A DNA stretch of 38,074 nucleotides, taken from contig QIBC01000068.1 of the NCBI GenBank assembly GCA_003225215.1, forward strand, positions 1-38,074, read 5' to 3'. The notes under the pieces were generated by a model. It made no database searches and was not told the origin of the DNA. It saw nothing but the letters and a program-made list of their open reading frames with translations. The position numbers and the translations under genes are program-made. The DNA is from Acidobacteriota bacterium (GTDB lineage Bacteria; Acidobacteriota; Terriglobia; Terriglobales; Acidobacteriaceae). Of this stretch, positions 8,248 through 17,859 are shown in pieces. Within the stretch, counting starts at the first letter, position 1, and every line of letters starts with the position of its first letter.

Positions 8248-10251
8248 ATGGTGCCCACAGTGGAAAAGGTTGGACGTTACGAGATCGTAGGCGAACTGGG
8301 CCGCGGCGCGATGGGACTCGTCTACCGTGCGGTAGATCCCAATATTGGACGGACCGTAGCGCTTAAGACCATGCGGCTGGACGTCCATGGCATGGACCAC
8401 GACGAAATGTTGCGTCGCTTTCGCTATGAAGCCAAGGCCGCGGGCGCGATGAATCATGCCAATATCGTGACCGTTTACGATGCCGACGAAGTCGATGGCC
8501 TCTTCTACATTGCCATGGAGTATCTCGAAGGCCAAACGCTTCAGTCGCTGATGTCAGAAAAGCGGATCATTCCGGGCGACCAGATCGTCGAGATTGCAAA
8601 GCAAGTAGCCGCTGGACTTGATTATGCGAACAGAATGAAGGTCATTCACCGCGATATCAAGCCGGCCAACATCATGATCACGCGCCAGAATGTGGCCAAG
8701 ATCATGGATTTCGGCATCTCCAAGGCCGCGGGAAGCATGACGCATAGTGGCCAGGTGCTGGGCACGCCAAACTATATGTCGCCGGAGCAGGTGAAGGGAC
8801 TGGATCTCGACGGGCGCGCCGACCTGTTCAGTTTCGGGGTTGTGCTCTATGAAATGGCGACGGGGGAACGTCCTTTTACTGGACAAAACGTAACCACGAT
8901 CATCTACAAGATCACTCACGAGAACCCGATTCCGCCAAGCGAGCTGGAAGTAACCGTCCATCCAGGTCTCGGTGCAGTGATTGCTAAATGCCTGTCGAAG
9001 AACCCTGCTGAGCGCTATCAAAGCGGCGCAGAGCTCGCTCAGGATATGGAGAACTATCGCTCGATCGGATCCGACGGCGAGATTACCTCGGTCTTGCCGG
9101 AGACGGTTCGTGCGCAGGCCATGCAGCCTGTAGGCGTGTCGAGCGGACCCCTGGGAAGCGGAGTGATACCGATTCCTTCGTCCGGATCATACGCTGCAGC
9201 TGTGCAGGCAGCGCGAGTTGCAAGTTCGTCGGGCGCCGAACGGGTAGTGTCCCACGACTCACCGAAGCTCGCCGAACCAGCCGCCGTCCCGCTGACATCT
9301 GCCACACGGTTGTGGGGAAACAGAGCGAAGGTTGGCGCAGTTGCGGTAGTCGCCTTTAGTGCTCTAGTGGCAGGCGCAACACTGATTACCACTAAGTATT
9401 GGAAGAAGTCGATTACGTCTCCGCAAACGCAATCGCAGCCGAATTCCAGAGTGGCTGAGCTTGGGAGAGCGAAAGCAACGCAGTCGAAGTCGGGTGTTGT
9501 CCATGCCTCCCAGAAGAGTTCAGCTTCAGAACCAGATCGAATTGGGATGCGTTTTACTTCGAGGCCCGAAGGTGCGGCGGTGCAGATCGATGGATTGTCG
9601 AGCGCGACGTGGACAACTCCATTTACTGTTCCAGAGCTGAAGCTCGGAGCACACAACGTCGTATTTACGAAACCTGGTTACAGCGACGAAACCCGAAGAA
9701 TTGAGCTGAACCCGAGCAGTTCGTCGTATCACATTAACTTGTTGCCGATTTCTACGTCGGTTGCGGTGACAAGCGAGCCGCCTGGAGCAGGCATCGAGAT
9801 TGACGGGCAGCCCACGCACAAGGTCACTCCTGCACGCGTTCCAGTAGCACAGGGACAACACCGGATCATGGTTCACCTGGATGGTTATCGCAATGCGCAG
9901 GTAACTGCTACTGTTAGCAAGGCGCAGACCTTTCGATTCTCCCCAGTGCTAAACCGTGCGGACGCACGTGGGGCCGGCAACTCGAGCGCCGTGGCGACGC
10001 GTTTCAGAAAGTTGTTTGGCGGGGGTATCCCTGTGGGAAAAGGCATGATAGATTTCGTGACCACGCCTCCAGGAGCGAAAATAATTGTAAACGGCAAGAC
10101 GGTAGCAATCGCGACTCCGGCGCACGCCCCCTTCCCGCCGGGAGATTATCGTATTGAACTGCGCGAATCCGGCTATAAGCCGGTCCAGCAAACCGTACGT
10201 GTAGATGCCGGTAGGATCTCGAAGATAGAAGCGAAGCTGGATCCCCAGTAA
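8248..10251 (+). CDS. Membrane Ser/Thr protein kinase with three PEGA domains
   Basis: A 667-residue Hanks-type kinase. The kinase domain (about 10-270) has the glycine loop GRGAMG at 18-23, Lys40 in VALK, HRDIKPAN with catalytic Asp136, DFG at 154-156 and GTPNYMSPEQ. A low-complexity linker leads to one membrane segment at about 361-383, then three PEGA repeats starting near residues 434 (TSRPEGAAVQIDG), 503 (TSEPPGAGIEIDG) and 601 (TTPPGAKIIVNG). PEGA domains are surface or periplasmic sensor-like beta modules, so this is probably a transmembrane receptor kinase with a cytoplasmic N-terminus. It lies five bases upstream of an FHA-GAF-cyclase gene, whose FHA domain is the obvious candidate reader of its phosphothreonines. 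Confidence 0.92.
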   Translation: MVPTVEKVGRYEIVGELGRGAMGLVYRAVDPNIGRTVALKTMRLDVHGMDHDEMLRRFRYEAKAAGAMNHANIVTVYDADEVDGLFYIAMEYLEGQTLQSLMSEKRIIPGDQIVEIAKQVAAGLDYANRMKVIHRDIKPANIMITRQNVAKIMDFGISKAAGSMTHSGQVLGTPNYMSPEQVKGLDLDGRADLFSFGVVLYEMATGERPFTGQNVTTIIYKITHENPIPPSELEVTVHPGLGAVIAKCLSKNPAERYQSGAELAQDMENYRSIGSDGEITSVLPETVRAQAMQPVGVSSGPLGSGVIPIPSSGSYAAAVQAARVASSSGAERVVSHDSPKLAEPAAVPLTSATRLWGNRAKVGAVAVVAFSALVAGATLITTKYWKKSITSPQTQSQPNSRVAELGRAKATQSKSGVVHASQKSSASEPDRIGMRFTSRPEGAAVQIDGLSSATWTTPFTVPELKLGAHNVVFTKPGYSDETRRIELNPSSSSYHINLLPISTSVAVTSEPPGAGIEIDGQPTHKVTPARVPVAQGQHRIMVHLDGYRNAQVTATVSKAQTFRFSPVLNRADARGAGNSSAVATRFRKLFGGGIPVGKGMIDFVTTPPGAKIIVNGKTVAIATPAHAPFPPGDYRIELRESGYKPVQQTVRVDAGRISKIEAKLDPQ

Positions 10252-10256
10252 TTTTC

Positions 10257-11888
10257 ATGAGCCGCATCATCATCTCGGCGCCTGACGGCAAGCGCGGCAT
10301 GCTCGAACTGACGAAACCCCTCGTCAGCATCGGTCGGGGTGCAGCTAACGATTTGGTACTGCCCGATAACAGCGTGAGCCGCTTCCACGCCGTGATTAAG
10401 TGCCAGGACGGGCAAACCTTCATCGCCGATCGCAACAGCACGAATGGCGTGGTCATCGATGGCGAGCGCATCGTCGGCGAACGCGAACTACACCATAACG
10501 ACATCGCACACCTCGGCTCTTATGAGCTGCGCTTTGAAGAAGTTCGGGACTCGGGAATCCTGATCAAGAGCGCAGATATTCCTCCCACCCTGAACGATGT
10601 TCTTCGTGGGGGCGGTCGTCGCGAAGGACTGGCAGCGCAGTTTTCCGGGCAGATTCCTGCAGAATTAACCGACCAGATTAAGCGTCTTGAGCGCGAAAAT
10701 CACTTGCTGACAATGCTATACGACGCCGGCATTGCTCTTAGTTCGAAGCTGTCACTAGACGGCATCTCTGAGCAGGTCATGAACCTTGCCTTCCGCATCC
10801 AGGGAGTCGAACGCGGATTCATGATGCTGTTCAACGAGGGTGGCGAGGTTACGAGGCAGACGGAGGTTCGCTATCGCAGGCCTCAAACGGGAAGCGCCAG
10901 CCAGCCACATATCATTCTCAGCCGCGCAATCCTGGATCGCATTCGTACGGAGAAGAAGCCCATTCTGGTCACCGATGTCGCCACCGACGAACGTTTTCGT
11001 GGCAGCGAAAGCATGCGCATCGCTGGTCTTCGTTCCGCGATGTGCGCTCCGCTGCTGGGTAGCGGAAAACTGTTCGGCATCTTGTACGTAGACAATCTGG
11101 AGAAGCCCCAAGCCTTTACTCAAGATGAATGGAACGTCTTTGCTCTGGTAGCCGCCCAGGCTGGTGCAGCCATCGATACTCTTTACGCGCACGAGCAGAT
11201 TGCCAAGCAAGTAACGCAGCGCGCTGCCCTTGAGCGTTTTCTATCACCCGAAGTCGTGGAGATGGTGTCAAAGAATCCGGAAGGCGTGCGTCTAGGCGGC
11301 ATCAATCAAAAAGTTAGCATCATGTTCGCGGACATCCGCGGCTTCACAACTCTCAGCGAGAAGATGGAGCCGGAGAAAGTTGTCGAGATCCTGAACAACT
11401 ACTTCACGCATGTGACCGACATCATCTTCGACCATGGCGGAACGCTGGATAAATATCTTGGCGACGGAGTCATGGCTCTGTTTGGCGCCCCACTGAGCAA
11501 AGGCAACGACGCGGAAAACGCTGTGCGCGCCGCGCAGGCGATTCAGCGGCTGGTAATTGAGTTGAATCGCGATGCCGCGACTCGTGAATGGCCGGAATTC
11601 GGAGTGGGAATCGGAATCAATAGCGGCATCGTGACGGCAGGAAACATTGGATCGCCGCGACGGATTGATTACACGGTGATCGGCGACACAGTAAACACTG
11701 CTTCGCGTCTGATGTCGAACGCTCCCGCAGGAAAAATCATCATCTCGCAGGCCACTGCAGGAGATCTGACTGAAGGTAAATTCGTTCTGACTGCTCTCAG
11801 TCCCCTCACGGTAAAGGGCAAGTCCGAACCGATCCCGGTCTTTCGGGTGGATTGGGAAAACGAGCTGGCCGCGAGACAGCCAAACTAG
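10257..11888 (+). CDS. FHA-GAF-class III adenylate/guanylate cyclase
   Basis: A 543-residue soluble signalling enzyme. The N-terminal FHA domain (about 1-100) shows SIGRGAANDLVLPD, SVSRFHA and NSTNGVVIDG, the phosphothreonine-binding pattern. A GAF domain occupies about 160-315. The C-terminal class III cyclase domain (about 355-535) has the metal Asp359 in FADIRGFT, metal Asp403 in DKYLGDGVMALFG, and DYTVIGDTVNTASRL. The Lys in DKYLGDG is consistent with ATP as substrate, so cAMP is the likelier product, but specificity is not proven. The start ATG lies five bases after the kinase stop, indicating translational coupling. The pair plausibly forms a relay in which phosphorylation is read by FHA and GAF ligand binding tunes cyclic nucleotide output. 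Confidence 0.92.
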   Translation: MSRIIISAPDGKRGMLELTKPLVSIGRGAANDLVLPDNSVSRFHAVIKCQDGQTFIADRNSTNGVVIDGERIVGERELHHNDIAHLGSYELRFEEVRDSGILIKSADIPPTLNDVLRGGGRREGLAAQFSGQIPAELTDQIKRLERENHLLTMLYDAGIALSSKLSLDGISEQVMNLAFRIQGVERGFMMLFNEGGEVTRQTEVRYRRPQTGSASQPHIILSRAILDRIRTEKKPILVTDVATDERFRGSESMRIAGLRSAMCAPLLGSGKLFGILYVDNLEKPQAFTQDEWNVFALVAAQAGAAIDTLYAHEQIAKQVTQRAALERFLSPEVVEMVSKNPEGVRLGGINQKVSIMFADIRGFTTLSEKMEPEKVVEILNNYFTHVTDIIFDHGGTLDKYLGDGVMALFGAPLSKGNDAENAVRAAQAIQRLVIELNRDAATREWPEFGVGIGINSGIVTAGNIGSPRRIDYTVIGDTVNTASRLMSNAPAGKIIISQATAGDLTEGKFVLTALSPLTVKGKSEPIPVFRVDWENELAARQPN

Positions 11889-11916
11889 CCCGCCTGTTCG
11901 GGGCATCTCTTTGCTT

Positions 11917-11930
11917 GCTGCGTCTCTGCC
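11917..11930. repeat. Single arm of the GTAGAGACGC palindrome
   Basis: GCTGCGTCTCTGCC matches one arm of the 28-bp palindrome, in the short gap between the convergent cyclase and cysS genes. The partner arm is missing, so this is probably a decayed copy. Confidence 0.5.
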
Positions 11931-11943
11931 ATTCCGATTGGGA

Positions 11944-13413
<1,470 letters not shown>

Positions 13414-13494
13414 GCGTGAAGTGGAGGGTTAGACGGAATCTTCGATTCTAGGGAGAGTTGCGAGCGGAGGTCAATCTAGCATGTTGAGAGCATA

Positions 13495-13843
13495 GTAGAG
13501 ACGCAACATGCTGCAGGCTTGTCCAAATCAGCGGTGCCATCCCAGAGCAGTGCCGCTCCTTTTGCGGCACGGTTGAGAATAGCCCGGAGTGAAACTCCGG
13601 GTTGGCACATTTTGTATTCGAGTCCCGCGTCGTTTGCGGGACGACTGGATTTGATTTCCGACGCAAAAGGCAATTCAGCCGTCCGGCTAGAAGCCGGACT
13701 CGATTTCGGGACAACCTTCACCCGGGGTTGCACCACCGGGCTATTCTCAACCGTGCCGCAAAAGGCGCGGCACTGCTCTCGGGCGCGACGCTCTCTTCAC
13801 CAAGAGTTAATTTGGACAGCCCTGAAGCACGCTGCGTCTCTAC
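13495..13843. mobile_element. 349-bp MITE-like element with GTAGAGACGC terminal repeats
   Basis: The element fills most of the cysS-gyrB gap. Its ends are inverted: the left end reads GTAGAGACGCAACATGCTGC and the right end on the other strand reads GTAGAGACGCAGCGTGCTTC, and both continue to TGTCCAAAT. Inside, a second pair of arms matches: GCAGTGCCGC...TTTTGCGGCACGGTTGAGAA at 13550-13580 against its complement at 13738-13775. The centre holds further short hairpins (e.g. CCGGAGTGAAACTCCGG) and no credible gene. The structure fits a non-autonomous element. No transposase is in the window and no clear target-site duplication was seen. Confidence 0.65.
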
Positions 13844-13858
13844 CATGAGTCGTGGAAC

Positions 13859-15133
13859 TCAGATATCCAGGTTCTTCACATCCAACGCGTTTTCTTCGAT
13901 AAACTTGCGGCGCGCTTCGACGTCTTCGCCCATCAAGGTTGTGAAGATTGTTTCCGTCTCCGCAATGTCTTCGAGTTTGACTTGCATCAGGCTACGCACG
14001 TCCGGGTTCATCGTTGTCTCCCAGAGCTGCGTCGAGGTCATTTCCCCAAGACCCTTGTAGCGCTGGACGTCGTAATCTTTCTTGCCTTGACTCAGCACGT
14101 AATCGAACAACTCGCGCGGAGACTGCTTCTCTACTGGCTCGACAGCTGTCTTGCGCTTTGCCGTCCCTTTTTCCTGCCGGGCTGCTTCGGCTTCTAGTAT
14201 CGGCGTTTCGGCCTCTGTCTCGCCCCCAGTTTTGGTCTTCTCTGCACGTGGCGCGTGCTCGATGTTGAACGGCGGATCCATGTAAGTTGCGATCTGCTTG
14301 TACTTGGAGATCATTTGCCGGTACTCAGGCGAGGTGACTAGCTCCCAATTGATAAGCCGCTCGGCACCGTTGGAGTCGACGAAGCTGACCAGCCAGGTGT
14401 TGTGCTCTTCCTCGTGACGCGTTTCCACCGACTTAAGTCCCAGATCTTTCAAAAGTGCCTTGATTCGCTTCTCGAGTTCCTTAACCTTCGATGGAACGCT
14501 CTTATCGGAGCCCTCGAAGTCCGTGCGCGAAGTAAAGTCGATTTTTGGCAACAGCTCGGTGATGCGTTCTTCGCGAAGGTGTTTGTTTACTTTGTCGAAG
14601 AACCCGATGTACTCGTTCAGCTTGGTCATGAACTTTGTCAGCTCAGGACCTTCGAGCTTGGCTGCGCCTTCGCCGTAGCGAACGGTCATGCCATCGGCAG
14701 CGCGGCGAACCATTACCTTCACGAACTCGCGATCGTCCTTGATGTACTGCTCGAACTTGCCTTTCTTGATGCGATAGAGCGGCGGCTGCGCGATATACAC
14801 GTGTCCGCGCTTGATGAGCTCCGTCATGTGACGGAAGAAGAACGTGAGCAGCAGGGTGCGGATGTGCGAACCATCTACATCGGCGTCGGTCATCAGAATC
14901 ACTTTGCTATAGCGTAGCCTGGCGGGATCGAAGTCCTCTTTGCCGATGCCGCAGCCGAGGGCAGTGATCATGGCGCGGATTTCCTCGTGTCCGAGCATCT
15001 TGTCGTAGCGGGCCTTCTCGACGTTCAGGATCTTGCCTTTCAGCGGCAGGATGGCCTGGAAGCGACGGTCGCGTCCCTGCTTGGCGGTTCCGCCTGCCGA
15101 CTCACCTTCAACGAGATAGATCGAGACGCTCAT
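13859..15133 (-). CDS. gyrB: DNA gyrase subunit B, C-terminal fragment
   Basis: The Toprim and C-terminal part of GyrB. It opens with [10 protein letters not shown] (Toprim Glu), then [40 protein letters not shown] with the metal Asp-x-Asp, and [12 protein letters not shown]. After a long insertion of about 170 residues, as in E. coli-like GyrB, it ends in [21 protein letters not shown], the GyrA-interacting tail. The apparent start at 15133 ([10 protein letters not shown]) is not a real GyrB start; the reading frame is the displaced continuation of the fragment at 15108-16301. Relative to intact GyrB, about 60 residues linking transducer and Toprim are absent at the junction near 15112-15130. 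Together the fragments are one broken gene or an assembly error. Confidence 0.93.
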   Translation of the reverse strand: MSVSIYLVEGESAGGTAKQGRDRRFQAILPLKGKILNVEKARYDKMLGHEEIRAMITALGCGIGKEDFDPARLRYSKVILMTDADVDGSHIRTLLLTFFFRHMTELIKRGHVYIAQPPLYRIKKGKFEQYIKDDREFVKVMVRRAADGMTVRYGEGAAKLEGPELTKFMTKLNEYIGFFDKVNKHLREERITELLPKIDFTSRTDFEGSDKSVPSKVKELEKRIKALLKDLGLKSVETRHEEEHNTWLVSFVDSNGAERLINWELVTSPEYRQMISKYKQIATYMDPPFNIEHAPRAEKTKTGGETEAETPILEAEAARQEKGTAKRKTAVEPVEKQSPRELFDYVLSQGKKDYDVQRYKGLGEMTSTQLWETTMNPDVRSLMQVKLEDIAETETIFTTLMGEDVEARRKFIEENALDVKNLDI

Positions 15134-16301
15134 TGACGAATGCCTGGACGGTGCCCGCGATGTCAGAGTTCAGCTTGCCCTTCGTCTGTCCTTCAAACTG
15201 AGGCTGAGAGAGCTTTACGCTGACTACGGCAACGAGTCCTTCGCGAACGTCGTCACCGGAAAGACTCTCGCTTTCTTTGAGCAACCCCAGTTGCTTACTG
15301 CCGGCGTAATTGATGGTGCGCGTCAGTGCCGTTCTGAAACCCGAAAGGTGTGCTCCGCCGTCCACGGTGTTGATGTTGTTCGCAAATGAGAACACCGACT
15401 CGGAGTAACCGTCGTTGTACTGCAGCGCGATCTCCATCTCTACACCGTCGCGCTCAGCTTCCATATAGATAGGCCTGTCGTGGAGAGCCTGCTTCCCTCG
15501 GTTGAGGTGCTTTACAAATTCCGCGATACCGCCGGTGTACTTGAATTCGGCGTGCTTTGCCTCCCCCGTCTTTGCGTCGGTGGCACGCTCGTCTGTCAAG
15601 GTAATCGTGAGGCCCTTGTTGAGGAAGGCGAGTTCTCGCAGACGCTGCGCCAAGGTGTCGTAGTTGTACTCGATGGTCGTGAAGATGTCTTTGTCAGGCA
15701 GGAAATGCACCTTCGTGCCGCGCTTCTTCGTGGTGCCGGTCTTCTTGAATGTTGTCGATGGGACTCCTTTGGTGTACGCCTGTTCCCAAACGAAACCGTC
15801 GCGCCAGATCTCGAGATCGAGCTGATGCGAAAGGCCGTTGACGACGCTCACGCCGACGCCGTGAAGACCGCCTGAGACTTTGTAAGTTGACGAATCGAAC
15901 TTTCCGCCGGCATGTAAGACCGTAAGCACAACCTGTGCTGCGGGAAGCTTCTCACCGTGGTACTCCATGTCGTCGACCGGAATGCCGCGACCGTTGTCAA
16001 CCACGGTGATGGAGTTGTCGATGTGGATTGTGACGTCAATGCGGTCGGCGTGCCCAGCCAAGGCTTCGTCGACGGAGTTGTCGACGACTTCATAGACGAG
16101 ATGATGAAGACCCATCTCTCCCGTAGATCCGATGTACATTGCCGGACGAAGCCGGACAGCCTCTAGCCCTTCGAGAGCCTTGATGGAATCAGCCGTATAT
16201 TCGCCGTTTGAGCCGCCATTCGCCTTCTTTTGCTTGGTTTCCTTAGCTGAACTCTGCTTTTCTTCCACGAACTCCTGCGATCTGATAGCTGCTTCTTTCA
16301 C
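15108..16301 (-). CDS. gyrB: DNA gyrase subunit B, N-terminal fragment
   Basis: The ATPase and transducer part of GyrB, starting at a GTG (16301). It has [18 protein letters not shown], the GHKL ATP-binding blocks [24 protein letters not shown] and [13 protein letters not shown], and the transducer lysine motif QTKGKL. The frame ends within [14 protein letters not shown]-stop, where intact proteins would continue through a charged linker (typically AREAARKAR...LPGKLADC) to the Toprim domain. The linker is absent from the DNA and the downstream domain is in another frame, overlapping this fragment by 26 bp. Without repair, no complete gyrase B can be made from this locus; since gyrB is normally essential and single copy, an artefact is the leading explanation. 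Confidence 0.93.
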   Translation of the reverse strand: MKEAAIRSQEFVEEKQSSAKETKQKKANGGSNGEYTADSIKALEGLEAVRLRPAMYIGSTGEMGLHHLVYEVVDNSVDEALAGHADRIDVTIHIDNSITVVDNGRGIPVDDMEYHGEKLPAAQVVLTVLHAGGKFDSSTYKVSGGLHGVGVSVVNGLSHQLDLEIWRDGFVWEQAYTKGVPSTTFKKTGTTKKRGTKVHFLPDKDIFTTIEYNYDTLAQRLRELAFLNKGLTITLTDERATDAKTGEAKHAEFKYTGGIAEFVKHLNRGKQALHDRPIYMEAERDGVEMEIALQYNDGYSESVFSFANNINTVDGGAHLSGFRTALTRTINYAGSKQLGLLKESESLSGDDVREGLVAVVSVKLSQPQFEGQTKGKLNSDIAGTVQAFVNERLDLSR

Positions 16302-16553
16302 TTGGGGGACCCCATTTAAGCTGGTTTTAAGCCCTATAAAATCACACGCTGAGCAGCGCGGCGAACCCGCCCAAGGTCCCGCAGAATCGGGCGGAGCTTG
16401 AGTCGGAAAATAGTTGATTATTCAGGGATTTATAGCCTTTTTCGACCCACTCATTTTAACACATCCGAAGGTCTGATTTCGCGCTGTAATTCGGCTCCGG
16501 GCGGCCGAAGGCCAGCACCATTTCGTGTTGCGAATTCAGGAACTGCGACCAAC

Positions 16554-16572
16554 TTTTCCACAGATTTCCACA
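16554..16572 (+). promoter_or_regulatory. Two DnaA-box-like motifs upstream of gyrB
   Basis: TTTTCCACA at 16554-16562 (one mismatch to TTATCCACA) and ATTTCCACA at 16564-16572 lie in the 380-bp gap between gyrB and a small secreted peptide gene. The rest of that gap shows no gene. Two weak boxes do not make an origin; this could be a DnaA-responsive site for gyrB or chance. Confidence 0.25.
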
Positions 16573-16683
16573 GAAATAAGTGTTTTCAAATTCGGCACCT
16601 GTTGGTATTGTCCCAAACGAAAGTAACCAGTTACCGGATTACGTTGGTAATGAGGATTACTCATAACACTTAGGGGGATTCCC

Positions 16684-16830
16684 ATGAAAAAGTCGCTCCG
16701 TCTGCTGTTCGCTACCATCGTTATGGCCGCTGCTGTGGCTGCTGCTTCCACGAACAACACGAAGAGTCAGCTTGGAAGTGGTGCCGAACCGGTTCCGATG
16801 TGCCCTCCGGGCGTATGTGCGCTCAACTAG
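16684..16830 (+). CDS. Small secreted peptide (48 aa)
   Basis: A short ORF with a strong upstream AGGGGG Shine-Dalgarno element eight bases before the ATG. The product has a classic signal peptide (MKKSLRLLFATIVMAAAVAAA, positively charged start and alanine-rich core) followed by about 27 residues ending in PMCPPGVCALN with two cysteines five residues apart. The family is not recognised. The mature part is too short for an enzyme; a small periplasmic or secreted peptide is likely. The flanks contain palindromic GTTACC/GGTAAC-like segments, including TAGTAAC...GTTACTA immediately after the stop. It is followed after 88 bp by a membrane protein gene on the same strand. Confidence 0.6.
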   Translation: MKKSLRLLFATIVMAAAVAAASTNNTKSQLGSGAEPVPMCPPGVCALN

Positions 16831-16918
16831 TAACTTATAGGTACTGGTTACTAACGGACAAGAATTTGGCTTGATGTAGGGCGGGCGAAAGGCTATCCTC
16901 CTCGCGAACAGGTGACTT

Positions 16919-17803
16919 ATGCCCGTCCTCTCGCTTCAGTCGATCTTCATCTGGGCTGCCGCTCCAATCCTGCAGTCCTTGTGTATTTTTGCGCTCTATC
17001 GACGCAACCTGTTGAATCAATTCAGGTTCTTCGCATCCTTCCTCGCATTTCAGGTCATTAAGAACGGCGTTCTCTTTCTGTGCTACCACTATTCCTCGCC
17101 GCAATCATGGACCTACTACGCGAGTTACTGGGTGGGTACAGCGATGGCAGATATGTTCAAAATCGCTGTCCTCTATGAGATTTTCTGCGCCGCTTTCAAA
17201 CCTTTCGCTGGGTTGCAGGACTTGGCTAAGGTTGTATTCAAGTGGGCGGCTGCATCAATCCTGTTCGTTGGGTTCCTAGTTTTTGTGACTACACCAGCCT
17301 CCCAGCCGATCAAGTTCAACTGGCTAATTGTCGGAATCTATGACTTCGAGAAGATCGTCCGTCTGATGGAGTGTGCGTTGCTCCTGTTCCTGTTCATGGG
17401 CTCCCAGCATCTCGGAATGTCGCGGAAAAACCGAGTATTCGGATTTGCCCTTGGTTTCGGTATTGACGCCTTCTTCCAATTGATTGTTTACAGCGCTGCA
17501 GCCACTTCCCACGTGAGTAAGCTTCACATGTGGGGCCAGCTGCCCCCAGTCGTTTATTTTGTCTCGCTTCTTGTTTGGGTGGCTTACCTCGTACAACCGG
17601 AGCCAGCTCGCGAATCGCTTCACATTCCAGTTACCTCACCACTCCTGCGCTGGAACGAAGTTGCGTTGGCAATGGGACACAGCGGTGGACGCGTCGCATT
17701 GAATATGCCCGCGGAGCCCTTCATGCCCAGCGTTGAACGTATGGTTGAGCAGGTAATGCAGAAGGAGATGCTGGTCGAACGTCGGCAACAGCGTGTTGTC
17801 TAG
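16919..17803 (+). CDS. Conserved multi-spanning membrane protein, unknown function
   Basis: A 294-residue integral membrane protein with about seven hydrophobic segments across residues 5-225 and a hydrophilic, probably cytoplasmic tail of about 65 residues ending MLVERRQQRVV. Charged turns between helices include SRKNRVFG and QPEPARESLH. No enzymatic motif was recognised; the seven-helix layout with a soluble tail suggests a sensor or scaffold, but this is a guess. A rho-independent terminator follows at once, so its transcript ends here. The small secreted peptide gene upstream is on the same strand and could be co-transcribed. Confidence 0.7.
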   Translation: MPVLSLQSIFIWAAAPILQSLCIFALYRRNLLNQFRFFASFLAFQVIKNGVLFLCYHYSSPQSWTYYASYWVGTAMADMFKIAVLYEIFCAAFKPFAGLQDLAKVVFKWAAASILFVGFLVFVTTPASQPIKFNWLIVGIYDFEKIVRLMECALLLFLFMGSQHLGMSRKNRVFGFALGFGIDAFFQLIVYSAAATSHVSKLHMWGQLPPVVYFVSLLVWVAYLVQPEPARESLHIPVTSPLLRWNEVALAMGHSGGRVALNMPAEPFMPSVERMVEQVMQKEMLVERRQQRVV

Positions 17804-17821
17804 CCTGTGGAAGTTACATAG

Positions 17822-17849
17822 AGGCCGTTCCCGCCGGGAATGGCCTTTT
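17822..17849 (+). terminator. Rho-independent terminator
   Basis: An 11-bp stem (AGGCCGTTCCC / GGGAATGGCCT, one G-T pair) with a GCC loop is followed by TTTTC, 18 bp after the membrane-protein stop codon and before the convergent GT39-like gene. Confidence 0.85.
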
Positions 17850-17859
17850 CTATTTCCGG

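Noticed and set aside
13495-13843. Protein-coding genes in the cysS-gyrB gap
   Set aside because: Short open frames on both strands are explained by the palindromic element; none has a ribosome-binding site or a recognisable domain.
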